A stretch of 36,924 bases of DNA, from the NCBI GenBank assembly GCA_016879935.1, contig JAACJQ010000018.1, positions 1 to 36,924 on the forward strand, in the 5' to 3' direction. The position numbers and the translations under genes were made by a program. Within the stretch, counting starts at the first letter, position 1. The number at the start of each line of letters is the position of its first letter. Below are positions 25,017 to 32,504 of this stretch, piece by piece. The DNA is from Archangiaceae bacterium. GTDB lineage: Bacteria > Myxococcota > Myxococcia > Myxococcales > Myxococcaceae. Under the pieces are notes generated by a model. That model saw only the letters and a program-made list of their open reading frames with translations. It did no database searches and was not told the origin of the DNA.

Positions 25017-25667
25017 TCAGCGACCCCAGCCCTTGCTCGCGCCGATGTTCTTCAGGAAGTCCTTCGCGAAGTCAGAGCCGTCCTTCGCGTTGAGCACCTT
25101 GAGGCCGAGGTACTGCTTGATCTCGGTGTTGCTCGAGCCCGAGAGGAAGTCGTACTTCGCCTTCGCGTCGCGCACGTGGCGATCGCCCATGCCGCTCGAC
25201 TTGAACGCGTCCATCTGCTCGTGGTTGTCGTACTTGCTCTCGGTGATGCCGTTCTGATTCAGCATCTCGATGCCGCCCTTGTACCCGACCTCGGCGTTGC
25301 GCAGCTTGAGGCCGAGGTAGCCCTTCACCTCGTTCGTCGACGCGCCCTTGAGGAAGTCGAACGACTTCTTCGCCTGGCGCACGTCGGAGTCGGTGAAGCC
25401 CGAGCGCGCGAAGCGGGTGAGGCAGTCCTGGTCGTCGAAGCGGTAGCGCGTCACGCCCATCGACTGCAGCTCGCCTTCCTTCTTGTTGATGATGGCCGAG
25501 CCGATGAACTCCTTGGCCGCGTCGAGCGAGGGCAGGTGCTTCTTCTGCTTCACGACCTGGGCATCGGCGTTCGTGTACGGCGAGTGCCAGAAGGCCTTTC
25601 GCTCGTTCGACATCGAGGCAGTGGCGCGGGGCGTGACGGTCTGTGCGGCGGTCGTACGTGCGGGCAT
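25017..25667 (-). CDS. Two-repeat soluble protein of unknown function
   Basis: This 216-residue protein has no signal peptide and belongs to no family I recognise. It contains a tandem duplication with a period of about 69 residues. Unit 1 is GVTRYRF...SGFTDSDVRQAKKSFDFLKGAS...EVKGYLGLKLRNA. Unit 2 is GITESKY...SGMGDRHVRDAKAKYDFLSGSS...EIKQYLGLKVLNA. The repeats look helical, with invariant SG, VR-AK, DFL, YLGLK and NA. The first ~25 residues are Thr/Ala-rich and probably disordered. The ATG at 25667 has an ACGGAG ribosome site and is preferred to the longer frame. It sits between a membrane protein gene and the amidoligase-like gene on the same strand. Confidence 0.75.
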   Translation of the reverse strand: MPARTTAAQTVTPRATASMSNERKAFWHSPYTNADAQVVKQKKHLPSLDAAKEFIGSAIINKKEGELQSMGVTRYRFDDQDCLTRFARSGFTDSDVRQAKKSFDFLKGASTNEVKGYLGLKLRNAEVGYKGGIEMLNQNGITESKYDNHEQMDAFKSSGMGDRHVRDAKAKYDFLSGSSNTEIKQYLGLKVLNAKDGSDFAKDFLKNIGASKGWGR

Positions 25668-25761
25668 GCGGGCTCCGTTGGGTTTGGTGGCGCGACAGAA
25701 ACCATGGGGCGAAAGGCACTTCAAGCCTCGCACCCTCGGGTTTCAGTGGCGGTGTGCGTGG

Positions 25762-26541
25762 CTACTTCGGCGTGGGTGGGCGCTTCGGAGCGGTCGGCTC
25801 CACCTTCTTCGCAGCGGGAGCGGTGTTCGGCCTGGGCGACGGCTTCTTCACCGCCGCAGCCGCCTTCTTCGGCGCGACGACGACGGGCTTCACGGGCTCG
25901 GGCGCATCGAGTGCGAAGTAGGCGTGGCCGCGAATCAACCAGACCATCGCGATGAGGGGGCCGCCGACGACGGCCGAGGCGACCTCTCCCGCGAAGACGT
26001 GGAAGACCGCCGCGACCATCACGACGACGAGCCACGCGGCGATCAGCACCGACGTCATCACGAAGTGGGTGAGCGCCCACGACTTGCCGTGGCGCTTCTC
26101 GAAGCCGATGAAGCCCGACTGCGACCCCAGGAGCGTGACCTCGAGCATCGGCGTCAACACGACCGCCAGCACGAAGAGGCTCGCGAGCGCGCCTCCGTAC
26201 GCGAGGGTGAGAAACGCGACCGAGCCGAACAGCAGCGGTACGGCGAGCATCGACAGGTTCTTCGCGCGCGCGACCAGCTCGGCTTCGACCTCGGCGCGAT
26301 CGACGCCGCCTTCGACCATCGTGCGGCGCCACACGTGCAGCGCCACCGACCACAGCACCGCTTTCACGGGAGCCGCGAGGATGATGCCGAGGTTGAGCAA
26401 CGGCGCGAGCAGCCAGTCGGCGAGCGTGCCAAGGCCCAGCGCTGCCATCGGCACGGCGATGATCCACGGGCTGCGCTTGAGCGACGCGATCGTCTGCTCG
26501 GCAGCGCGGGTGTACGTCGAGACGGGAATCAGGTCGGCCAC
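25762..26541 (-). CDS. Multi-pass membrane protein with basic/proline-rich tail
   Basis: This 259-residue protein of unknown function starts PVSTYTRAAEQTIASLKRSPWII, then has about five to six hydrophobic segments (about 25-48, 52-72, 95-125, 128-145, 158-180, 185-205). A long cytoplasmic-type tail (about 210-259) is rich in Lys, Ala and Pro (VVVAPKKAAAAVKK, KRPPTPK). The layout is loosely like EI24-type or DUF4013-type membrane proteins, but no signature is decisive. The start is GTG at 26541. It would be the first gene of the minus-strand run leading through the repeat protein and amidoligase-like gene into lptB (94-bp gap to the next gene). Confidence 0.75.
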   Translation of the reverse strand: MADLIPVSTYTRAAEQTIASLKRSPWIIAVPMAALGLGTLADWLLAPLLNLGIILAAPVKAVLWSVALHVWRRTMVEGGVDRAEVEAELVARAKNLSMLAVPLLFGSVAFLTLAYGGALASLFVLAVVLTPMLEVTLLGSQSGFIGFEKRHGKSWALTHFVMTSVLIAAWLVVVMVAAVFHVFAGEVASAVVGGPLIAMVWLIRGHAYFALDAPEPVKPVVVAPKKAAAAVKKPSPRPNTAPAAKKVEPTAPKRPPTPK

Positions 26542-26561
26542 GGAGCGATCGTGATCCTAAT

Positions 26562-27491
26562 TCAGGTGCGGGCGCGAAAAGTCATCCAGTCCAGGTAGAC
26601 GTGCAGACCGTGCGGCTCGAGCTTCTCGTGCGCCCACTGATCGAGGGCGGGATCTGCCACGAGCCCGGCAGCTTCGAACTGGCGGCGCCACCACGCGAAC
26701 GACGCGATGCAGACGTGACCCTCGACCGGGTGGCCTTCGGCATCGACCGCGAGATCGCCATCTGGAACGGGGCCGTCGTAGTCGGGCGGCAGGGCCTTGT
26801 AGTGCGCGAGCCGCTCGTTGCGGACCTTGCCCTCGAACCACCCAGAGGGCAGCGGCGGCCGCGGCCCGAAGCTGGGAATGGTGACGATGACGGTCTTGCG
26901 GGTGAGGCGGGCCAGCTCGCGCACCGCGTGAGAGACGTCTGCAGGCGGCACGTGCTCGAGCGTCTCGAAGGCGGTGACGAGATCGAACGAGCGATCGGCG
27001 AACGGCAGGGGTTTTCGCAGATCGGCGTGATGCAGCCGGCCTCGAGCGCCACGCGCAGCCGTGTTCACCGCGTACAGACTGCCATCACAGCCGATGGCGT
27101 CGCGGCCACGCTCCAGCAGCGCCTCGACGAGGAACCCACGCGCACACCCGACGTCGAGCGTCTGCTGCCCGGGAACACCTTCGGCGATCAGGTCGGCCAG
27201 CACGTCGGCGTGCGAGTTGTGCCGCGCGTAGTTCGCGTAGCCGCTGGTCTTGCCTGCCTGGGTCGTCTTCTCTCCGACGAAGTAGCGCTGGCCATAGAAG
27301 TCGCCGGTCGACGCGACGTCTGGCGTGAGGGCGCGATCGAGCTCGAGTGAGAACCGATCGAGCTGCTTCTTGATCGTCGGCACCGAGGCGGCCTTCGCGA
27401 GGGCGTCACTGCCAGTCCGTTTGGTCAGCTGCCACAGGCTCTTGAGCGCCGGGTTCACGAGGGCCGCGTAGATCGCTCCGCTGCTCCGCAC
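26562..27491 (-). CDS. Class I SAM-dependent methyltransferase
   Basis: This protein of about 309 residues has an intact Rossmann methyltransferase domain in its second half: motif I LDVGCARGFLVEALLERG, an acidic post-strand GCDGS, motif II/III LRKPLPFADRSFDLVTAFETLEHV and motif IV-like VIVTIPSFG. The N-terminal ~100 residues (SLWQLTKRTGSDALAK, FYGQRYFVGEKTTQ) resemble those of methyltransferases acting on glycans or lipids in surface-polysaccharide clusters, but the substrate is unknown. No ATG exists in the plausible start region; GTG at 27491 or GTG at 27458 are the candidates. It is divergent from the GT39-type glycosyltransferase gene with about 50 bp between, which may indicate related roles. 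Confidence 0.82.
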   Translation of the reverse strand: MRSSGAIYAALVNPALKSLWQLTKRTGSDALAKAASVPTIKKQLDRFSLELDRALTPDVASTGDFYGQRYFVGEKTTQAGKTSGYANYARHNSHADVLADLIAEGVPGQQTLDVGCARGFLVEALLERGRDAIGCDGSLYAVNTAARGARGRLHHADLRKPLPFADRSFDLVTAFETLEHVPPADVSHAVRELARLTRKTVIVTIPSFGPRPPLPSGWFEGKVRNERLAHYKALPPDYDGPVPDGDLAVDAEGHPVEGHVCIASFAWWRRQFEAAGLVADPALDQWAHEKLEPHGLHVYLDWMTFRART

Positions 27492-27539
27492 AATGAACGC
27501 GCGCTTGCTTTCGCTCGGAGCGCTGGGCACATCGGCGGC

Positions 27540-29216
27540 GTGTCGCGCACCACCTGGGCCATTCTGCTGACGCTGGCGATCGGCCCTTCGGTGTTGGGGC
27601 TCGCCAACGAAGTGCAGGAGGTCGACCCCGCGCAGTACGCCGACGTCGCGCGGCGCATGCTCGAGAGCGGTGACTGGTGGCACCTGCGCGATCAGAACGG
27701 GCCGTTCTGGAACAAGCCTCCGCTGACGATGTGGCTGCAGGCGGCGGGCATGGCGGTGTTCGGCGTCGACGCCTTCGCGGTGCGGCTCCCGGGCCTGCTC
27801 TTCGCGGTCATCACGATGGTCTCGACCTTCTTCATCGGTCGAACGCTGGCCGATGAACGTCGCGGGCTGACGGCAGCGCTGCTGGTGGGCGCGTCGCTCT
27901 CGATGCACTTGATGGTGCTCGACCCGAAGGTCGACACGGCCCTGACGGCGATGACGACGCTGGCGATCGCGTTGATGCTCGAAGGGCGCACGACGCCGTG
28001 GCTGAGGCTGGCGGCCTGGGCGGTCGCCGGGCTCGCGGTGCTCTCGAAGGGGCCCATCGGCCTCGGCCTTCCGGTGCTGGCGCTGTTGCCCGAGGTCGTT
28101 CGTCCCTCGTGGAGCGAGGGGCCGTCGACGCTGCTGCGCCGCCTCTGGAGCGTCTGGCCGTTCGGGCTCGTCTTCACCGCGCTCGTCGCGTTGCCGTTCT
28201 ACGCCGCGATGCACGACACCACGGGCGATGAAGGCGTCTGGTACCTGCTCTGGTACCAGGGCTTCGGGCGGCTCTTCGGTCAAGCGGGCTTCCTCGATGA
28301 CACGACGCCGCTCTTCTTCACGCACACGATGCTGTGGGCGTTTCTGCCGTTCTCTCCGGTGCTGGTCGTCGGCCTGGTGCGCCGCATCGCCACGTTCGCC
28401 ACGGCTCGGCGGCTGCCGGGAACGATCGCGCGTATTCCCCTCTGGTGGTTCGCGCTGACGTTCGTGGTGATCTCGTTGTCGACGTACAAGCTGCCGCAGT
28501 ACCTGTACCCGCTCACCGCGCCTGCGACGTTGCTTGCTGCAGAAGAGCTCGAGCGCCTCGATGACGTGATGGCGTCGCGGTGGCGGTGGCTGTTCGTGGC
28601 GTTCGGGGGGGCAGGCCTGCTCTTCGTCGCGGCGGTCTTCTTCGTCGCGTTCCCCGCGCCCGTCTGGCAGGTCGCGTTGTGGGCGGTGCTGGCGAGCGCG
28701 CCGTTGGTGGTGTTGCTCACGTGGGGCCGCCGACTGCCGCCGGCCGATGGGCTGCGGGTGTCGCTCGCGCTCGGGCTCAGCGGGGTGATGGCGTTCCTCG
28801 CGGGCTACGTGCAGCCGCAGACGCTCGAGTCGCAACCGTCGAAGGAGCTGGGCGGGTTGATTCGCCAGCTCGACCCCGACTCGAAGATGGTTCCGGTGGT
28901 GTTCGCGGTGCCGCAGTTCTCGTTCTCGTTCTACGCGCGCCGCGACGCGACGTACCTGATGCCCGATGGACTCAAGACGGCGCTGGAGGCGAAGCGCGCG
29001 AAGGTGGCGATCGTCGGCCCCGATGGCCCGCTCTCGCAGCTGACGGAGCAGGGCATCGGTTACGAGGTGCTCGGCACTTTCACGACGTTTCCGACGAGCC
29101 GGCCGAACCCCCAGTTCCTCTTCGCGAAGAGCCGCGCACAGACGTTGGTCGAGCTGAAACTGCTTCGGGTCTGGCTGAATGAAACGACCGCGCCGCCGTC
29201 CGGGGCTGGCCCATGA
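27540..29216 (+). CDS. GT39/ArnT-like membrane glycosyltransferase
   Basis: This 558-residue polytopic GT-C enzyme transfers sugars from a polyprenyl-phosphate donor on the periplasmic face. The first loop after TM1 has the catalytic acidic motif EVDPAQYADVARRMLESGDW, followed by FWNKPPLTMWLQAAGMAVFG, the ArnT/PMT hallmark. About ten to twelve hydrophobic segments span residues 5-440, and a soluble periplasmic domain follows (about 450-558). A family-typical STYKLPQYLYPLTAP lies near 325. Lipid A or another surface glycan may be the acceptor, which would fit the lpt genes in the window, but this is inference. The start is GTG at 27540. The stop overlaps the next gene start (ATGA, 29213-29216). 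Confidence 0.88.
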   Translation: MSRTTWAILLTLAIGPSVLGLANEVQEVDPAQYADVARRMLESGDWWHLRDQNGPFWNKPPLTMWLQAAGMAVFGVDAFAVRLPGLLFAVITMVSTFFIGRTLADERRGLTAALLVGASLSMHLMVLDPKVDTALTAMTTLAIALMLEGRTTPWLRLAAWAVAGLAVLSKGPIGLGLPVLALLPEVVRPSWSEGPSTLLRRLWSVWPFGLVFTALVALPFYAAMHDTTGDEGVWYLLWYQGFGRLFGQAGFLDDTTPLFFTHTMLWAFLPFSPVLVVGLVRRIATFATARRLPGTIARIPLWWFALTFVVISLSTYKLPQYLYPLTAPATLLAAEELERLDDVMASRWRWLFVAFGGAGLLFVAAVFFVAFPAPVWQVALWAVLASAPLVVLLTWGRRLPPADGLRVSLALGLSGVMAFLAGYVQPQTLESQPSKELGGLIRQLDPDSKMVPVVFAVPQFSFSFYARRDATYLMPDGLKTALEAKRAKVAIVGPDGPLSQLTEQGIGYEVLGTFTTFPTSRPNPQFLFAKSRAQTLVELKLLRVWLNETTAPPSGAGP

Positions 29217-30151
29217 GCCGTCTCTGTGCAGCCGCAGTCTTCGCCCTCGCGTCGTTGTCGGCTGCAGCGCCGTGTCGTGAGCCCGCGCCCATCGACGCCA
29301 CACCGCTCGAAAAAGCGGACCCGTCGCTGGTGACGTGGACGAGCGCGACGAAGTTCGCGACGTACCCGCCGACGCTGAAGCTGCCGTCGGCGTCTGAGCT
29401 CGCGGCGCGGGTGGCGAAGCTCGAGGCGCGGAATCCCGGGTTCACGGTGAAGGTCGACGACACCGGCCGGCTCGTCAGCCTCTCATCGACGTCGATGCCG
29501 TGTGCCCTCGTCGAGGCCCGCGCGAAAGACTCGGTCACCAACTCCGTGAGCGCTGCGGCCATCGACCCGTGGTTCGACGAGCTCGCGTGGGCGGTGGAGC
29601 AGCGAAACTGGGACGCGCTGGGGCATCTGGTGCTCCCGACGAAGGCGAAGCGTTCGATGGCGCGGGTGATCTTCGAGCGCGACCGCACCGACGGCGGGCT
29701 CCTTCCCCGTTTCGTCCTGCAGTTCTGGAGCGACCCCCGGCCCGTTCCGCGCGCGGGCAGGGTGCTCTCGCAGTCAGCGCTGCGCGGCCTGGTGAAGAAC
29801 TGCCAGCTCGAGGCCGCTCGCGAGACCTGCGCTCCGTGCCAACCACCCGGCCCCTGTCCCTGCGCTCGTTTCGTGCGGGCGCGCCGAGCGTGTGGGGCCA
29901 ACCTCGTGTTCGACGTGCGTGATCACTACGTCGAGAAGAACGGCGAGCGGCGCTACCTGCGCATCGCGACGGGGAACGTGAGTGACATCGGGCTGCCGCG
30001 CTTCGAAGACGCCCCGTGGAACCTCACCGCGAGACCGCTGCCGATGTTCGACGCGGTGACGGGTGGTGCCGTCATGCAGCTCTGGGAGGACGAGAATCTG
30101 CCCGTGCCCGTCGATCAACAGGCCGAGCCAGTGCACGGCATGATTCCCTGA
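29213..30151 (+). CDS. Exported Cys-cluster protein coupled to the GT39 gene; function unknown
   Basis: This 312-residue protein has a Sec signal peptide (LCAAAVFALASLSAAAPC); the Cys at 21 just after it could be a weak lipidation or disulfide site. The central region is globular (LAWAVEQRNWDALGHLVLP, VIFERDRTDGGLLPRFVLQFW). A striking Cys/Pro cluster follows, with Cys at 197, 206, 209, 215, 217 and 227, including CAPCQ and CPCARF. The rest of the chain has only three Cys. I do not recognise the family. It overlaps the glycosyltransferase gene by 4 bp, so the two are translationally coupled. Its stop codon directly abuts the stop codon of the convergent lptA-like gene, with no bases between. 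Confidence 0.72.
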   Translation: MSRLCAAAVFALASLSAAAPCREPAPIDATPLEKADPSLVTWTSATKFATYPPTLKLPSASELAARVAKLEARNPGFTVKVDDTGRLVSLSSTSMPCALVEARAKDSVTNSVSAAAIDPWFDELAWAVEQRNWDALGHLVLPTKAKRSMARVIFERDRTDGGLLPRFVLQFWSDPRPVPRAGRVLSQSALRGLVKNCQLEAARETCAPCQPPGPCPCARFVRARRACGANLVFDVRDHYVEKNGERRYLRIATGNVSDIGLPRFEDAPWNLTARPLPMFDAVTGGAVMQLWEDENLPVPVDQQAEPVHGMIP

Positions 30152-31012
30152 CTACTTCTTCTTCGGCTTCTTCGACTCGACCTCGATGACGGTAGTGGCG
30201 TTTTCGACCTCGAGAAAGTCCGAGCCCGTGAAGAACGTCACCTTCGTGCCCTTCATGCGGTTGTTGCCCTGCTTCGCCTGCGGCTGGCCGGTGACGACGA
30301 GCACGCCCTTGTCGACGTCGTAGTCGCCGCGCTGCCCGCGGGCCCAGCGATCCTTCTCGGTGGCTTCGACGCCACCGCGGGCCTGCAGGCGCGTGATGTT
30401 GCCGCCGTCGTCGTAGAGTGCGGTGAGCTCGGGGGCGGTGATGGTGGTGTCGCTGCGTTTGGCGACGACGTGCCCCTTCCACACGGCGACGTTCTTCTGT
30501 TCGTCGAGCACGAGCTGATCGGCGTCGATGGTGATCTTCTGGGGCCCGGCGCCGACGCCGCCGTCGCGGGCGAGGCCCTTCTCGTCTTCGACGCGCGTGC
30601 GCGCCTTCTCGACGGTGACGCGATCGGAGCCGGTGATGATGGTGACGAGCTCTCCCTGCACCTCGCGTTTGCCCTGCCGCGCCTGGGGCTTGCCACGCAC
30701 GACGAGCGTTCCGGTCTTGTTGTCGTAGTCCGCCTCTTCACCACGGGCCCAGCGCTCGCCATCGACAGCCTCGACGTTGCCGCGCGCGAGAATGCGGCTG
30801 ACCTCGCGATCGGCGCCGTACTCGACGGTGATGCGATCGCAGGTGAGCGTGGTGGTGTCGCGAATGGCCTTCGCGTGGCCGGTGTAGACGGCGCGCTGCT
30901 CCTTGTTCAGCAGCTCGAGCTTGTCGGCGCTGACCTGCACGGGGCGGCTGAGCAGCACGCCGGCATCGGGCGAGGCCGCGAGGGCGATGACGAGAAGGAA
31001 CGACACGCGCAC
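30152..31012 (-). CDS. lptA: LptA/OstA-type periplasmic protein with two tandem OstA domains
   Basis: This 286-residue exported protein has a signal peptide (FLLVIALAASPDAG). Unit 1 (about 25-140) reads PVQVSADKLELLNKEQRAVYTGHAKA...LTCDRITVEY...RILARGNVEA. Unit 2 (about 157-275) reads ITIDADQLVLDEQKNVAVWKGHVVA...ITAPELTALY...RLQARGGVEA. Each has the beta-jellyroll pattern of LptA, which bridges LptC to LptD and carries lipopolysaccharide across the periplasm. Typical LptA has one such domain in 170-190 residues, so this is a pre-joined dimer. A Lys-rich tail (SKKPKKK) ends it. It lies 37 bp downstream of an unknown exported protein gene and is not adjacent to lptB. Confidence 0.85.
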   Translation of the reverse strand: MRVSFLLVIALAASPDAGVLLSRPVQVSADKLELLNKEQRAVYTGHAKAIRDTTTLTCDRITVEYGADREVSRILARGNVEAVDGERWARGEEADYDNKTGTLVVRGKPQARQGKREVQGELVTIITGSDRVTVEKARTRVEDEKGLARDGGVGAGPQKITIDADQLVLDEQKNVAVWKGHVVAKRSDTTITAPELTALYDDGGNITRLQARGGVEATEKDRWARGQRGDYDVDKGVLVVTGQPQAKQGNNRMKGTKVTFFTGSDFLEVENATTVIEVESKKPKKK

Positions 31013-31049
31013 TCCTTACACGGGGCGGCGCGGGGTGGGGAGCGGTCAG

Positions 31050-31826
31050 TCAGGGCAGCGCTTCGCCGCGCAGGCGCTTCGCGAGCCGGCTCCAGCGATC
31101 GGCGTCGAAGCTGGAGTCGACGGCCTTCACCGCCTCCCGCACGAGCTTCACCTTGCAGGCGATGCCCTCGTCCTGCTTCGACTGCTGTTCGACGAACGCC
31201 GCGTCGACCAGCGCCCACGCGAACGTCTCGGCCTGATCTTCTTCGACGTTCGTCTGAGCGTACTCGGTGATGGTGGCGACGCGGGCGCGCGACCGATCGA
31301 TGAGCCCGTCGCTCGCGTACACGAAGCCCGACGGGTTGCAGCTGCGCCAGCCCGAGAGCTTTCCCCGCGCCGGGCTCGTCAGCTGCGTGAGGTGAAAGAC
31401 CTCGTGGTGAATCGCGATGGCCGCCCACGACAACGAGCCGAGGCTGACCAGAAGTGTGCCGGTCTGTGGCCCTGAGCGAATCGCGAAGCCGCCCCACGGT
31501 TGCCCGTTTCGTTCGAGCCCGCGCGCCACGAGCAGCCGCTTGAGGCCCGAACGTTTGAGAAAGTCCTTCGGGTAGGCCGAGAGCTCGGCCAGCAGCGCGG
31601 GCGTCGAGGTCGCGGCGTCGAGCGCCGTGGGTGGAAACGCGATGATGCCCTGCGTGACGGCCTGGCCCTTCGCCGGGTCGCCTTCGAGCCAGACGACGGG
31701 GACGCCGACCGTCTGTTCGAATGACCTCGCGGCCGACTTCGCCTGTGCCCACAGCTCGTCTTCGGTCGCGGCGAACGCAGGCAGGGCGAGGAGCGTGGCG
31801 AGGCAGGTGAGTGAGCAGAGTCTCAT
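31050..31826 (-). CDS. Exported protein with HHEVFH-type metallopeptidase-like motif
   Basis: This 258-residue protein has a clear signal peptide (CLATLLALPAFA). The mature part contains AAIAIHHEVFHLTQL, which gives an H-E-x-x-H pattern (HEVFH), followed about 55 residues later by an acidic VEEDQAETFAWAL segment. Together these resemble a gluzincin-type zinc site or a DUF-type putative zinc-binding peptidase, but the family is not identified. Two Cys (SCNPSG, IACKV) may pair. Its ATG overlaps the stop of the upstream gene (ATGA, 31823-31826), so the two genes are translationally coupled. The lptA-like gene follows 37 bp downstream on the same strand. Confidence 0.7.
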   Translation of the reverse strand: MRLCSLTCLATLLALPAFAATEDELWAQAKSAARSFEQTVGVPVVWLEGDPAKGQAVTQGIIAFPPTALDAATSTPALLAELSAYPKDFLKRSGLKRLLVARGLERNGQPWGGFAIRSGPQTGTLLVSLGSLSWAAIAIHHEVFHLTQLTSPARGKLSGWRSCNPSGFVYASDGLIDRSRARVATITEYAQTNVEEDQAETFAWALVDAAFVEQQSKQDEGIACKVKLVREAVKAVDSSFDADRWSRLAKRLRGEALP

Positions 31827-32338
31827 GGGTACCGGTAGCTCAAGGGGCCGCCGCGATAGAGCCACACGATCGCGTGCTTCTTCGGCAGCGCCACCGTCGA
31901 CGCCTTCCACAGCACGCGCGCGAACGCCGCGGCCTGGAGCAGGGCATCGCCACCCGTCGGCCACGCGTCTGACTCGAGGGCGGTGCGCAGCGCGGTCTCG
32001 TCACACGGCTGCGCGTGCTTCTTCGCGAGGGCCGCGAGGGCCTGCACCGTCGAGTCGGGGTGGCGGTTGACGAAGCGCTCGAGCTCTTCGCCTGCGCGCT
32101 TCGAGAGGCTCGCACCGTCGATCATCTGCAGCTCCCCTTCGCGCGTCTTTTCTCCGAAGACCGAGAGGTCGAGGCCCGTCGCGCGCATGAAGAGCGTGTC
32201 GGGCGGGGGCATGGCGAACAGCGTCGCCTTGTGCGTGAACGTGCTGCGCTTCTCGCGATCGCCGGCCGGAATGGCGAGGAGCCCATCGGGCGAGTTGCCC
32301 GGCACTTCGAAGACGAACAGCTCGACCGTGTTGGGCAT
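31823..32338 (-). CDS. Unknown protein coupled to the HEVFH protein
   Basis: This 171-residue protein begins MPNTVELFVFEVPGNSPDG and has no signal peptide with this start. A central region (GEKTREGELQMIDGASLSKRAGEELERFV) and a C-terminal region (ALPKKHAIVWLYRGGPLSYRYP) look globular; no family is recognised. The frame is open far upstream and another ATG at 32407 would add 23 hydrophobic-leaning residues (LLFGPASAVAANI), so an exported form is possible. The ATG at 32338 is preferred because the region after it has a stronger protein-like composition. Its start codon overlaps, on the other strand, the start of a small candidate ORF (the CATG at 32336-32339). Its 3' end is coupled to the next gene by an ATGA overlap. 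Confidence 0.6.
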   Translation of the reverse strand: MPNTVELFVFEVPGNSPDGLLAIPAGDREKRSTFTHKATLFAMPPPDTLFMRATGLDLSVFGEKTREGELQMIDGASLSKRAGEELERFVNRHPDSTVQALAALAKKHAQPCDETALRTALESDAWPTGGDALLQAAAFARVLWKASTVALPKKHAIVWLYRGGPLSYRYP

Positions 32339-32504
32339 GAAGGTGGCTCTGCTCCTGCTTTTGGGAATGTTGGCGGCGACCGCGCTTGCGGGGCCGAAGA
32401 GGAGCATTCCACCGCCCAAGGTGATTCGCACCAGGGTCGACGTCTTCGTCTCGGGTGGCTGGGCTCCTCCGCCAAGGACAAGGCGTGGCTGTTCGAACGA
32501 GTGA
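32337..32504 (+). pseudogene. Possible small exported protein gene, maybe frameshifted
   Basis: A 55-codon ORF starts MKVALLLLLGMLAATALAGPK, a textbook signal peptide, then RSIPPPKVIRTRVDVFVSGGW. After that the frame becomes codon-atypical (PRTRRGCSNE) and stops at 32504. One frame over, the sequence reads on without a stop as GSSAKDKAWLFERVTAAV...GVAWGPRAL to 32572 with high G/C at third positions. This suggests that a single insertion or deletion near 32455-32465 split an original protein of about 77 residues. It has no ribosome site, and its ATG overlaps the start codon of the minus-strand gene, so it may also be chance. Confidence 0.35.

Noticed and set aside
27492-29303. Long upstream extension of the methyltransferase frame on the - strand
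   Set aside because: The extension is antisense to the GT39 gene and reads as Arg/Gln/His-rich shadow; the methyltransferase fold begins only after about 27491.
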